A DNA stretch of 14,873 bases. It comes from an uncultured Bacillota bacterium. Lineage in GTDB: Bacteria > Bacillota > Clostridia > Oscillospirales > Oscillospiraceae. Location: NCBI GenBank assembly GCA_937890735.1, contig CALACZ010000135.1:1-14873 (forward strand), given 5' to 3'. Positions within the stretch are counted from its first letter, which is position 1. Each line of letters starts with the position of its first letter. A program made the translations under genes and the position numbers. Shown piece by piece: positions 5,558-12,233 of the stretch. The notes under the pieces are model-generated. The model ran no database searches. It worked only from the letters and a program-made list of their open reading frames with translations, and had not been told where the DNA came from.

Positions 5558-6781
5558 TCAGAACGCCCAGTTGCCGTTTTTGAAGATGGGCACAGTTTTG
5601 CCATCTTCGCAGAGGGCGTCGATGTTCATGTCGGCTGTGCCGATCATGAAGTCCTCGTGGATCATGGAATCGTTGACGCCGAGCTTGCGGCATTCCTCCA
5701 GCGTCTTGTCGGCGTAGCCGCGGATGGTGTCGGCAAAGCCCATGCCGAGCGCGAGGTGGCAGGCGGCGTTTTCGTCAAACAGGGTGTTATAGAACAGCAG
5801 CCCGGAGTTCTGGATGGGGGAGTCGTAGGGCACGAGCGCGCATTCGCCGAGATAGGCGCTGCCCTCGTCCATGGTGATGAGCTTGGTGAGCAGGCTCTCG
5901 TTCTGCGCCGCGTGCCACTCGACCGCCTTGCCGTTTTCAAATCGGATCCAGAAGCCGTCAATGAGCTGCCCCTGATACGACAGCGGTTTGGACGCGTACA
6001 CGATACCCTCCGCCTTGCCGCGCATGGGGGAGATGAAGCACTCCTCAGACGGGATATTCGGGTTAAAATAGATGCCTTGCAGGCTGTATTCGCCGCCGCC
6101 CTTGAACTCTGCCTCCGGGATCATGCCCACGCGCAGGTCTGTGCCGTTGGACGCGGTATAGTGCAGCTCGCGGATGGCGAGGCTGTTGAGGTAATTGCAG
6201 CGCGCGAGCAGGTCCTCATTGTGCTGCTTCCACGCGGCGATGGGGTCGTCGTCCACGCGGCTGGTCTGCAAGATCGCCTCCCACAGCTTTTCCACCGCCT
6301 GACTGGCGCGCAGCTTCGGAAAGAGCTTCTTCGCCCATGCAACGCCCGGCACAGCGGCGATGCACCACTGGTATTTGTTCTCGATCTGGTCGCGGTAGCC
6401 CTTGATGATGGGATAGAGCTTCTGCTGGGATTTTGCCAATTTCTCCTGGTCAATGCCCGCGAGCCCGTCGGGGTCTTCGGAGAGCAGATAAATACGGCAT
6501 GGGATGGTCTTGACGTAGTGCTGCCAGCGCATATCCTCATAATCGTCCAGCGTCGAGAGCGTGGCGAGGCTGCGGTAGCGGACGTGCGTCTTTTGCAGCG
6601 GCTGATAGCTCCAGTCCACAACGACCTTTTTCGCCTTGAGCTTATAGCACTCTTCCACGACCATTTTGACAAATTCGGGCTGGTCGAGGTCCGCCTGAAT
6701 AAAGACTTCCTGCCCCTTCTGAACGTTCACACCGCAGCGCGCGATGAGCTGCGCGTATTTGTGAAGTACGGTTTTTTTCAT
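5558..6781 (-). CDS. M29 family aminopeptidase (AmpS/AmpT type)
   Basis: A 407-residue cytosolic metallo-aminopeptidase, the usual length for M29, which releases N-terminal residues from peptides using two metal ions. Compared from memory with AmpT (Glu250, Glu316, His345, Tyr352, His376, Asp378), the matching positions are Glu246/247 (NIPSEECFISP), Glu313 (YLGECALVPYD), His342 (ENAACHLALGMGF), His375 and Asp377 (MIHEDFMIGT). The Tyr352 position is Phe349 here. The start at 6781 has AGGAGG 9 bases upstream; the open frame beyond it crosses the promoter. It is divergent from an M18 aminopeptidase 122 bases away, which suggests a joint role in peptide turnover. Confidence 0.93.
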   Translation of the reverse strand: MKKTVLHKYAQLIARCGVNVQKGQEVFIQADLDQPEFVKMVVEECYKLKAKKVVVDWSYQPLQKTHVRYRSLATLSTLDDYEDMRWQHYVKTIPCRIYLLSEDPDGLAGIDQEKLAKSQQKLYPIIKGYRDQIENKYQWCIAAVPGVAWAKKLFPKLRASQAVEKLWEAILQTSRVDDDPIAAWKQHNEDLLARCNYLNSLAIRELHYTASNGTDLRVGMIPEAEFKGGGEYSLQGIYFNPNIPSEECFISPMRGKAEGIVYASKPLSYQGQLIDGFWIRFENGKAVEWHAAQNESLLTKLITMDEGSAYLGECALVPYDSPIQNSGLLFYNTLFDENAACHLALGMGFADTIRGYADKTLEECRKLGVNDSMIHEDFMIGTADMNIDALCEDGKTVPIFKNGNWAF

Positions 6782-6815
6782 TGCCTTGCGCCTCCTGTAT
6801 GTTCTCACTGCGCAT

Positions 6816-6844
6816 ATCATACCACGTTTTGCCGGATTTGAAAA
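6816..6844 (-). promoter_or_regulatory. Probable promoter of the M29 gene
   Basis: On the minus strand TTTTCA (6839-6844), 17-base spacer, TATGAT (6816-6821, five of six). It lies 35 bases before the start codon. Confidence 0.55.
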
Positions 6845-6852
6845 CCACAATG

Positions 6853-6881
6853 TTGATTTGCGCCCGCGCGTGTGATAGGAT
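6853..6881 (+). promoter_or_regulatory. Probable promoter of the M18 gene
   Basis: TTGATT (6853-6858), 17-base spacer, TAGGAT (6876-6881), 22 bases before the start codon. The match is moderate. It lies back to back with the M29 promoter. Confidence 0.5.
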
Positions 6882-6903
6882 ACGGGAAAAGGGGGGGACG
6901 CTT

Positions 6904-8217
6904 ATGAAAAACGTTCTGACAGATCGGATGCTGGACTTTATCGCCGCCAGCCCGTGCAGCTATTTTGCTGCGGCGAATGCCGCGTGGCGGCTGGACGAGG
7001 CGGGCTTTACACGCCTTTTGGAATCGCAGCCGTGGAAGCTCACGCCCGGCGGGCGCTACTATACCATGCGCGGCGGTTCGTCGCTCATCGCCTTTACGCT
7101 GCCCAAAACGGGGCTGCCGGGCTTTATCATCACGGCGAGCCACACAGACTCGCCCGCGTTTAAGCTCAAGCAGAATCCGCACCTGCCGGGAAAGGCGTAT
7201 GTGCGCCTGAACACGGAAAAATACGGCGGGATGCTGTTTTCAAGCTGGTTTGACCGCCCGCTGGAGATCGCGGGGCGCGTGCTGGTGCGCACGGTGGAGG
7301 GCGGCATCGCGCAGCGGCTCGTGGAGCTGCCGGAGTGCCCGGTCGTCATCCCGAATGTGGCGATCCATATGAACCGCACGGCAAACGACGGCGCGAAGCT
7401 GCTGGCGAATATCGACCTGCCGCCGATCTTCGCGCCGGGCGGCGCGGAGGCATCCGCACTGGCGCTGGCGGCAGAGGCTGCGGGCGCGGCGGAGGCGGAC
7501 GTGCTGGGGCACGATCTGCTGCTGTGCAACCGCCAGCCGGGGACGTATCTCGGTGCGGGTGCGCCATGGATCGGCTCGCCGCGGCTGGACGATCTGGAAT
7601 GCGCGTTCGCGTGCCTGGAGGGCTTTTTGAGCGCGCCGGAGAGCGCGAGCGCACAGGTCTGCTGCCTGTTTGACAACGAGGAGGTCGGCAGTCAGACGCG
7701 GCAGGGCGCGGCGTCTACACTGCTGCGCGACGTGCTGCGGCGCGTCTGCGAGGGGCTCGGCATGGGCGAGGCGGACTACTGCCGCGCCGTGGCGGCGAGC
7801 TTCCTGCTGTCGGCGGACAACGCGCACGCGCTGCACCCGAACCACCCGGAGTATGCCGACGGCGAAAACTGCCCGGTGATGAACGGCGGCGTGGTGGTCA
7901 AGTTCAACGCCGCGCAGCACTATACGACCGACGGCGTGTCCGCCGCGCTGCTCGAGAGCGTCTGCCGCGACGAGCGCATCCCCACGCAGGTATATGCCAA
8001 CCGCTCCGACCTTCCGGGCGGCTCGACGCTTGGCAACATCGCGCTCACGCAGGTATCGCTGCACAGCGCGGACGTGGGGCTGGCGCAGCTTGCGATGCAC
8101 TCCGCGTTCGAGACCGCCGGAGCGGACGATCCGGCGCATCTGGTCAGCCTTTCGCGGGCGCTGTATGCGCGCACGCTGCGGCAATCCGATCACGGAGGTT
8201 GGACGTTCCAAGCGTAA
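6904..8217 (+). CDS. M18 family aspartyl-type aminopeptidase
   Basis: A 437-residue protein of normal M18 length; the family forms large cytosolic zinc complexes that remove N-terminal acidic or other residues. Zinc and catalytic positions are all visible: His80-Thr-Asp82 (ITASHTDSPAFKLK), Asp229 (SPRLDDLECAF), Glu259-Glu260 (LFDNEEVGSQTRQGA), Asp305 (LLSADNAHALHPNHPEY) and His399 (DVGLAQLAMHSAFET). GGSTLGNIA near 372-380 is also typical. The ATG at 6904 follows AAGGGGGG; in-frame residues further upstream overlap the divergent M29 gene and are not part of it. It could be annotated apeB-like; whether it prefers Asp/Glu is not shown by the sequence. Confidence 0.95.
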   Translation: MKNVLTDRMLDFIAASPCSYFAAANAAWRLDEAGFTRLLESQPWKLTPGGRYYTMRGGSSLIAFTLPKTGLPGFIITASHTDSPAFKLKQNPHLPGKAYVRLNTEKYGGMLFSSWFDRPLEIAGRVLVRTVEGGIAQRLVELPECPVVIPNVAIHMNRTANDGAKLLANIDLPPIFAPGGAEASALALAAEAAGAAEADVLGHDLLLCNRQPGTYLGAGAPWIGSPRLDDLECAFACLEGFLSAPESASAQVCCLFDNEEVGSQTRQGAASTLLRDVLRRVCEGLGMGEADYCRAVAASFLLSADNAHALHPNHPEYADGENCPVMNGGVVVKFNAAQHYTTDGVSAALLESVCRDERIPTQVYANRSDLPGGSTLGNIALTQVSLHSADVGLAQLAMHSAFETAGADDPAHLVSLSRALYARTLRQSDHGGWTFQA

Positions 8218-8250
8218 AAAAACGGGGCGCGGTCAGAATGACCGCGCCCC
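8205..8250. terminator. Bidirectional terminator between M18 gene and plsY
   Basis: GGGGCGCGGTCA (8224-8235) and TGACCGCGCCCC (8239-8250) form a perfect 12-bp stem with loop GAA. On the minus strand it is followed by GTTTTTTT, an excellent tail for plsY; on plus the tail is weak (TTGCA). Confidence 0.9.
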
Positions 8251-8257
8251 TTGCACG

Positions 8258-8860
8258 TCATTTTGCGGGTCGTTTTCCAAATGAGAATTTCGGCTCAGTT
8301 CCGGCGAGGAGGCGGGCGATGTTGCTGCGGTGCATCACGGCGACGAGCACGAACGTGAATATGCCGAGAATGAGCTTTGGCGCAGACACCGCGAGCGCCA
8401 GCGCACATGCCGGGATCGCCGCTGCCGCGCACAGCGACGCGAGCGAGGCATAGCGGAACAGCACCGCCGCCAGCAGATACACCGCCAGCGCGATCACCAG
8501 CACGCGCCAGTCGATCATCAGCGCGACCGCCGCGCCGGTCGCCACCGCCTTGCCGCCGCGGAAGTGAAAATACAGCGGGAAGCAGTGCCCCAGCATACAC
8601 GCTGCGCCGCCGACGCACATCCCAAGCTCGCCCGCAAGGGCGCGGGCGAGGAGCATCGAGAGCAGGCATTTTAGAAAATCGCCGAGCAGCGTCAGAAGTC
8701 CCGCGCCTACGCCGAATACGCGCGCGGTATTCGCCGCACCGGCGTTGCCGCTGCCGCTTTTTCGTACATCGCGGCGGAAAATATATTTGGAAATGAGGAT
8801 GGAGGCGCTGAACGAGCCCAGCAAGTAGCCCAGAACGGCGCATAGAATATATCGCGGCAG
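8258..8860 (-). CDS. plsY: Glycerol-3-phosphate acyltransferase PlsY, probable CTG start
   Basis: PlsY is a membrane enzyme that moves an acyl group from acyl-phosphate to glycerol-3-phosphate, the first step of phospholipid synthesis. Family marks: YLLGSFSAS (12-20), GSGNAGAANTARVFG (36-50) for the phosphate site, GHCFPLYFHFRGGKAVATG (91-109), and IARLLAGTEPKF near the end; several hydrophobic helices lie between. From CTG 8858-8860 the protein is 200 residues, the normal length, and AAAGGAG sits 9 bases upstream. No in-frame ATG, GTG or TTG lies between that site and the first conserved residues. Other in-frame starts are TTG at 8882-8884, near the predicted transcript start, and TTG at 8918-8920, which is the promoter -35. 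The gene identity is sure; the start is not. Confidence 0.88.
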   Translation of the reverse strand: MPRYILCAVLGYLLGSFSASILISKYIFRRDVRKSGSGNAGAANTARVFGVGAGLLTLLGDFLKCLLSMLLARALAGELGMCVGGAACMLGHCFPLYFHFRGGKAVATGAAVALMIDWRVLVIALAVYLLAAVLFRYASLASLCAAAAIPACALALAVSAPKLILGIFTFVLVAVMHRSNIARLLAGTEPKFSFGKRPAK

Positions 8861-8891
8861 GAAAACCAGCTCCTTTGCAGTCAATACGAGT

Positions 8892-8920
8892 AGTATAGCA
8901 TCTGCGCACGCTGCTGACAA
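8892..8920 (-). promoter_or_regulatory. Promoter of plsY
   Basis: On the minus strand TTGTCA (8915-8920) and TATACT (8892-8897) are exactly 17 bases apart, each five of six to consensus. This puts the transcript start near 8885, so the coding sequence must begin downstream. Confidence 0.75.
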
Positions 8921-8950
8921 GCCATTTTATGCGCTGCGGCGGGAAAAGAA

Positions 8951-8979
8951 TTGACAAGCCGCGACAGAGTTCTTATAAT
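8951..8979 (+). promoter_or_regulatory. Consensus promoter of the phosphoribosyltransferase gene
   Basis: TTGACA (8951-8956), 17-base spacer and TATAAT (8974-8979) are all perfect. The inverted arms CGCGACA (8960-8966) and TGTCGCG (8990-8996) flank the -10, which could be a repressor site; that role is inferred. Confidence 0.85.
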
Positions 8980-9023
8980 AGAATTACTATGTCGCGCTGC
9001 GGCAAAAAGGGAGAAGAATCGAC

Positions 9024-9581
9024 ATGAAGCATGAAATGAAGATCGCAGGACTCACACGGCAGCTTCCGCTGTGCAAGGTGGCGGATGATCTTTATATCGG
9101 TGCGTTTATTATGTTCGGCGACGCGCAGATCACCGTCGCCTGCGCAAAAGAGCTGCTGGCGCGCGCGCCGAAGGATTACGACTATCTGCTTACCGCCGAG
9201 GCAAAAAGCATCCCGCTCATCCACGAGATGGCGCGCCAGAGCGGCGCGAGCACCTATTTTGTGGCGCGCAAGGGCATGAAGGTCTACCTGACCGACCCCA
9301 TCCATGTGAAGGTGCGCTCCATCACCACCCAGCGCGAGCAGGAGCTGTTTCTGGGCGGCGAGGACGCGGCAAAGATCCGCGGCAAGAAGATCCTGATCGT
9401 GGACGACGTCATCTCTACGGGCGAATCGCTGCACGCGATGGAGCAGCTCGTGGAGCAGGCGGGCGGCACGGTCGCCGGGCGCATGGCGGTGCTCGCCGAG
9501 GGCGCGGCGCAGCAGCGTGACGACATTATCTACCTGGAAAAGCTGCCGGTCTTTCATGCCGACGGCACGGTGCAGGAATGA
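9024..9581 (+). CDS. Phosphoribosyltransferase, adenine phosphoribosyltransferase-like
   Basis: A 185-residue cytosolic type I phosphoribosyltransferase. The PRPP loop is clear at 123-136 (ILIVDDVISTGESL): two acidic residues, then TG. YDYLLTAEAKSIPLIHEMAR (52-71) is the segment that in Apt-like enzymes holds the PP loop, here TAEAKSIP, and VARKGMKVYL follows as in purine enzymes. These enzymes join a base to PRPP to give a nucleotide. The closest named enzyme by form is adenine phosphoribosyltransferase, but the substrate is not proven and a purR-like regulatory role cannot be excluded. The ATG at 9024 has AGGGAG about 9 bases upstream. It appears to be a single-gene unit, with a consensus promoter before it and a terminator after it. 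Confidence 0.88.
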   Translation: MKHEMKIAGLTRQLPLCKVADDLYIGAFIMFGDAQITVACAKELLARAPKDYDYLLTAEAKSIPLIHEMARQSGASTYFVARKGMKVYLTDPIHVKVRSITTQREQELFLGGEDAAKIRGKKILIVDDVISTGESLHAMEQLVEQAGGTVAGRMAVLAEGAAQQRDDIIYLEKLPVFHADGTVQE

Positions 9582-9596
9582 TCGCACACCCCTCGA

Positions 9597-9625
9597 CCGG
9601 CGGCAGGCTTCTGTCGCCGGCTTTT
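9597..9625 (+). terminator. Terminator of the phosphoribosyltransferase gene
   Basis: CCGGCGGCAG (9597-9606) pairs with CTGTCGCCGG (9611-9620), with one G-T wobble, loop GCTT, then CTTTT. Confidence 0.85.
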
Positions 9626-9690
9626 AACGCGAGAGAGCAAAGCGGGCTGTGCTGGAACAGGGTAAATCACAGCTCCCTGTGGAGGCGTCT

Positions 9691-10563
9691 ATGACACTGG
9701 GGCAGAAAATTCGCCAGACGCGCCTGGCGCGCGGGCTGACGCAGACGGAGCTGGCGGGCGGGCAGATCACGCGCAATATGCTCTCGCAGATCGAGCACGA
9801 CGCGGCGCAGCCGTCCATGCGGACGCTGGAGCATCTGGCGGCGATGCTGAATGTGGACGCCGGGTGGCTGCTCAGCGGGGCGGATGGCGGCGGCGCGGAG
9901 GACCGTCTGGCGCGTGCGCGGGCGCTGCTTCGCGAGGGCAAATGGCGTGCTTGCTGGGAGCTGCTGCATGAGGACGCGGCGCAGGCGGGCGACGAGGAAC
10001 TGCTGATCCTCTCGCGCGCGGCGATGCGCCTGGCGTGGGAGCATCTGAACAGAGAGGAATTTGACGCTGCGCTGGCGCTCTCGCAGCAGGCGGCGGACTG
10101 CGACGCGCGGGGGCTGTATTCCGACCCGGCGCTGCAAGCGGCGGCGCTGGAGCTGGCGGCGCGCGCGGCGCTGGCGCAGCGGCAGGACGCAGACGTGCAG
10201 GCGGAGGCGTACCGGCGGCAGCATTTACAGCAGCAGGCGCAGGCGCGGTATCATCTGGTGATGGCGCGCTATCATCTGGCGCAGGAGCACATTCAGGCGG
10301 CAGAAAAGGAGATCTGGTCGATCTCAGAGCTTCCCGAGGCGCTTCAGGCGGAGTATCTGCTGCTGCGCGGACGCATCGCGCTGCGCAAGGAGCAGTTTGA
10401 AAACGCGCTGCTGTATTTGCAGCAGGCGGAGCAGTCCGGCGGCGCGAGCCGGTATCTGCTGCGGGAGCTGTATGCGAGCCTGGAGCAGTGCTGCCGCGAG
10501 CGCGAGGACTTTAGGGGCGCATATGAATACGCCACGCGCCAGAGAGAGCTTGACAATTTGTAG
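9691..10563 (+). CDS. XRE regulator with TPR-like C-terminal domain
   Basis: A 290-residue protein. Residues 4-58 are a Cro/C1 HTH (LGQKIRQTRLARGLTQTELA, then ITRNMLSQIEHDAAQPSMRT, then LEHLAAMLNV). The rest, from about residue 68, is almost wholly helical and Ala/Leu/Gln-rich with TPR-like spacing, clearest in LPEALQAEYLLLRGRIALRK and FENALLYLQQAEQSGGASRY. This size and order match peptide-responsive regulators of the RRNPP kind (PlcR, Rgg), but many HTH-TPR proteins have other ligands, so that is only a suggestion. ATG 9691 follows GGAGG at 6-8 bases; an in-frame ATG 42 bases upstream has no such site. ACAGGG (9657-9662) and CCCTGT (9675-9680) form a dyad just before the start that could serve self-control. 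The yjdF leader begins right after its stop. Confidence 0.87.
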   Translation: MTLGQKIRQTRLARGLTQTELAGGQITRNMLSQIEHDAAQPSMRTLEHLAAMLNVDAGWLLSGADGGGAEDRLARARALLREGKWRACWELLHEDAAQAGDEELLILSRAAMRLAWEHLNREEFDAALALSQQAADCDARGLYSDPALQAAALELAARAALAQRQDADVQAEAYRRQHLQQQAQARYHLVMARYHLAQEHIQAAEKEIWSISELPEALQAEYLLLRGRIALRKEQFENALLYLQQAEQSGGASRYLLRELYASLEQCCREREDFRGAYEYATRQRELDNL

Positions 10564-10579
10564 ATAGCACGCCGCACGG

Positions 10580-10730
10580 TGCGTTATGAAGCAGGATAAA
10601 AACGCAACGCGGCTTTTACGAGCCGCCAGAGCTGGCAGGTAGCCCAGCCGTCTGTGCCGTATGGCGCAGGTAAGTAACCCTCCCCTCCGGGTCGTCCGTT
10701 CCTGTGAAATACTTTTCAGGGGGGGTCGTT
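10580..10730 (+). ncRNA. Structured yjdF leader, probable yjdF-type riboswitch
   Basis: The leader of a yjdF gene; yjdF leaders are known to carry a riboswitch that senses azaaromatic compounds. Stems seen in order: TGCGTT/AACGCA (10580-10585 with 10601-10606), GCGGCT/AGCCGC (10609-10614 with 10621-10626), GCTGG/CCAGC (10631-10635 with 10644-10648), CTGTGCC/GGCGCAG (10652-10658 with 10663-10669), then CCTG/CAGG (10701-10704 with 10717-10720). ACCCTCCC (10677-10684) can pair over 8 bases with the ribosome binding site GGGGGGGT (10719-10726), or its ACCC with GGGT at 10689-10692. This suggests control of translation. I cannot recall the consensus well enough to match conserved bases, and the 5' limit is approximate. 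Confidence 0.7.
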
Positions 10731-11141
10731 ATGGACAACATGGTAAAGCTGACGGTGTATTTTGAAGCGCCGTTCTGGGTCGGCGTGTTTGAGCGCGTTG
10801 CGAGCGGGAAGCTCGCGGTCTGCAAGGTCACGTTTGGCGCAGAGCCGAAGGACTATGCGGTCTGGGCGTATGTGCTGAAAAATTAAGGTCGGCTGCGGTT
10901 CAGTCCGGCTGTTGCGGCATCGGTCAAACCAGAAGCGGCAAATCCCAAGCGGCGGCAGCGCCAAATTCGGGACACGGCGGCACAGGGCGTTGGCACGCGG
11001 TCACAGCAGGCGCTGCAAATGCAGCGGGAGGAACACAAGCGCGAACGCAAAACCGTCAGCCGCGAGGCACGCGAAGCGGAGTGTCAGCGCCGGTTTGACC
11101 AGAAGCAGCAGAAACGAAAAGCAAAGCACCGGGGCAGATAA
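10731..11141 (+). pseudogene. yjdF: yjdF (DUF2992 family) interrupted by one in-frame TAA
   Basis: From ATG 10731 the frame reads MDNMVKLTVYFEAPFWVGVF, then KVTFGAEPKDYAVWAYVLKN, and meets TAA at 10884-10886 (codon 52). The same frame then continues with GRLRFSPAV, NPKRRQRQIRDTAAQGVGTR, SQQALQMQREEHKRERKTVS and KQQKRKAKHRGR to a second TAA at 11139-11141. Both parts are typical of YjdF, a small basic protein of unknown biochemical role. With the stop read through it would be 136 residues, near full family length. The family usually has an aromatic residue after the LKN, so one base change from TAT or TAC would explain it. No frameshift is needed and the second half shows no decay. Ribosome binding site G7 lies 5 bases upstream. 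It could be a recent nonsense mutation, a sequencing or assembly error, or, least likely, recoding. Confidence 0.88.
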
Positions 11142-11157
11142 TTCCCCAGCTTTGCAA

Positions 11158-11199
11158 AAAAGAGCACTCCGTTTTCCGACTGGAAAGCGGAGTGCTTTT
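11158..11199. terminator. Long bidirectional terminator between yjdF and the TPM gene
   Basis: A 15-bp stem runs from 11163-11177 to 11182-11196 (AGCACTCCG / CGGAGTGCT, then TTTTCC / GGAAAG with one wobble), loop GACT. TTTT follows on plus and AAAAA precedes it, so it can work on both strands. Confidence 0.93.
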
Positions 11200-11216
11200 C
11201 TGACCTATGATCCCTT

Positions 11217-12212
11217 TTAGCGTCTGCCGCCGCCAAAGCCGCCACGGCTTCCGCCGCCGCCAAAGCCGCCACGGCTGCCGCCGCCGCCAAAGCCGCCGCG
11301 ACTACCGCCGCCGCCGAAGCCGCCGAAGCCGCCGAAGCCGCCGAAGCCGCCAAAGCCACCGAAGCCGCCGAAACCGCCCGGTCCGCCCGGACCGCGATGC
11401 GGAGGCGGGGGCGGGGGCGCACCGTGGAAGCCGCCGAACCAGCGCGGATGGCGGTGATAGAAGCCGCCCCACCACGGGCCCCAGAACGGACCAAAGAAGC
11501 CGTAGCCGCCGATGACGCGGCGCACGCCCGCGATGAGCGAGAGGACGAACGAAAGGATGACGAAGATAATGAACAGCGTCAGAATCAGCACAATGATCGC
11601 GCCCACGCCGGAGCTGCCCTTCTGCGGAGTCTGCGCCTGCTGCGCCGCCCGGTCGGAGACGGGCACGTTTTTCGCATACCAGCCGGACACCTGCGTAAAG
11701 AGCGTGGTGATCGCACTGTCGGGATCGTCCCAGAAGCTCTCGCCGAGGTTCTGCGTGAAGATGATCTCCAGATTGTCGTTCAGGTAGTAGCTGATGTCGT
11801 CGCCGGGGCTGACGTACCACTGCCCGGACTCCTCGTCGATCAGCAGCACGAGGTCGCCGTTGCCGTAGGTGTCCGTGCCGTAGCAAATTTTGTCGGAGTA
11901 GGATGTGATGGTCTCTCCGTCCAGATCGGGCACGGTGACGACGCCCAGAATGCTGCCGTATCGGTAATCGAGCGCAGCGTTCTCCTCCGCCAGCGTTTGC
12001 TTTGTAGCGGCAGAGAACAGACCGGCTTCGTCCTGCACATAGGCGGTGTAGCTGTCGGCGTGCTCCTTTGTCCAGCTCTGCGCGGCGGCGCTGGACTCCG
12101 GCTTGTAGGTCTCATCGACGGACGGCTTTGTGAGCTGCCCGATGAAGATGGCGGCAATCACCGCCAGAATAAGGACGGTGACGGCAACGCCGCGTTTTTT
12201 AAATACGTTCAT
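11217..12212 (-). CDS. TPM-domain membrane protein with Gly/Phe-rich tail
   Basis: A 331-residue protein. Residues 8-26 are a hydrophobic N-terminal anchor or uncleaved signal. Residues about 50-180 match the TPM domain (YgcG family): YVQDEAGLFSAATKQTLAEE, GSILGVVTVPDLDGE, GNGDLVLLIDEESGQWYVSP and a C-terminal TLFTQVSGWYAKN. A second membrane segment lies at 203-229 (GAIIVLILTLFIIFVILSFV). After it come aromatic and Pro-rich stretches, seven GGF repeats (279-299) and three GGGGSRGGF-type units. The domain is thus probably outside the membrane and the repeat tail on the other side, or both near the surface. AAAGGAG lies 5 bases before the ATG. It is the last gene of xpaC-telA-TPM, 21 bases after telA. 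Biochemical function is unknown. Confidence 0.88.
   Translation of the reverse strand: MNVFKKRGVAVTVLILAVIAAIFIGQLTKPSVDETYKPESSAAAQSWTKEHADSYTAYVQDEAGLFSAATKQTLAEENAALDYRYGSILGVVTVPDLDGETITSYSDKICYGTDTYGNGDLVLLIDEESGQWYVSPGDDISYYLNDNLEIIFTQNLGESFWDDPDSAITTLFTQVSGWYAKNVPVSDRAAQQAQTPQKGSSGVGAIIVLILTLFIIFVILSFVLSLIAGVRRVIGGYGFFGPFWGPWWGGFYHRHPRWFGGFHGAPPPPPPHRGPGGPGGFGGFGGFGGFGGFGGFGGFGGGGSRGGFGGGGSRGGFGGGGSRGGFGGGRR
11224..11378. repeat. In-gene tandem repeats: 3 x 27 bases and 7 x 9 bases
   Basis: 11224-11304 holds three 27-base units built on CCGCCGCCAAAGCCGCC, coding for GGGGSRGGF. 11316-11378 holds seven 9-base units (CCGCCGAAG, a few with changes), coding for GGF. All are in frame, so changes in copy number would change tail length without breaking the gene. 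Confidence 0.9.
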
Positions 12213-12233
12213 AGTTGCTCCTTTTGGGTGCGC

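Noticed and set aside
5081..6841. 586-codon plus-strand open frame
   Set aside because: It is antisense to the M29 gene, whose active-site residues are intact, and its first part runs across the stem-loop array.
7240..8211. 323-codon minus-strand open frame
   Set aside because: It is antisense to the M18 gene, whose zinc ligands are all present.
8295..8957. Alternative frame with an ATG near the plsY start (8842-8844)
   Set aside because: The ATG is out of frame with plsY and its product shows no family sequence; plsY motifs lie in the other frame.
10887..11141. Separate downstream gene after the first yjdF stop
   Set aside because: There is no start codon with a ribosome binding site, and the sequence is the C-terminal half of YjdF in the same frame.
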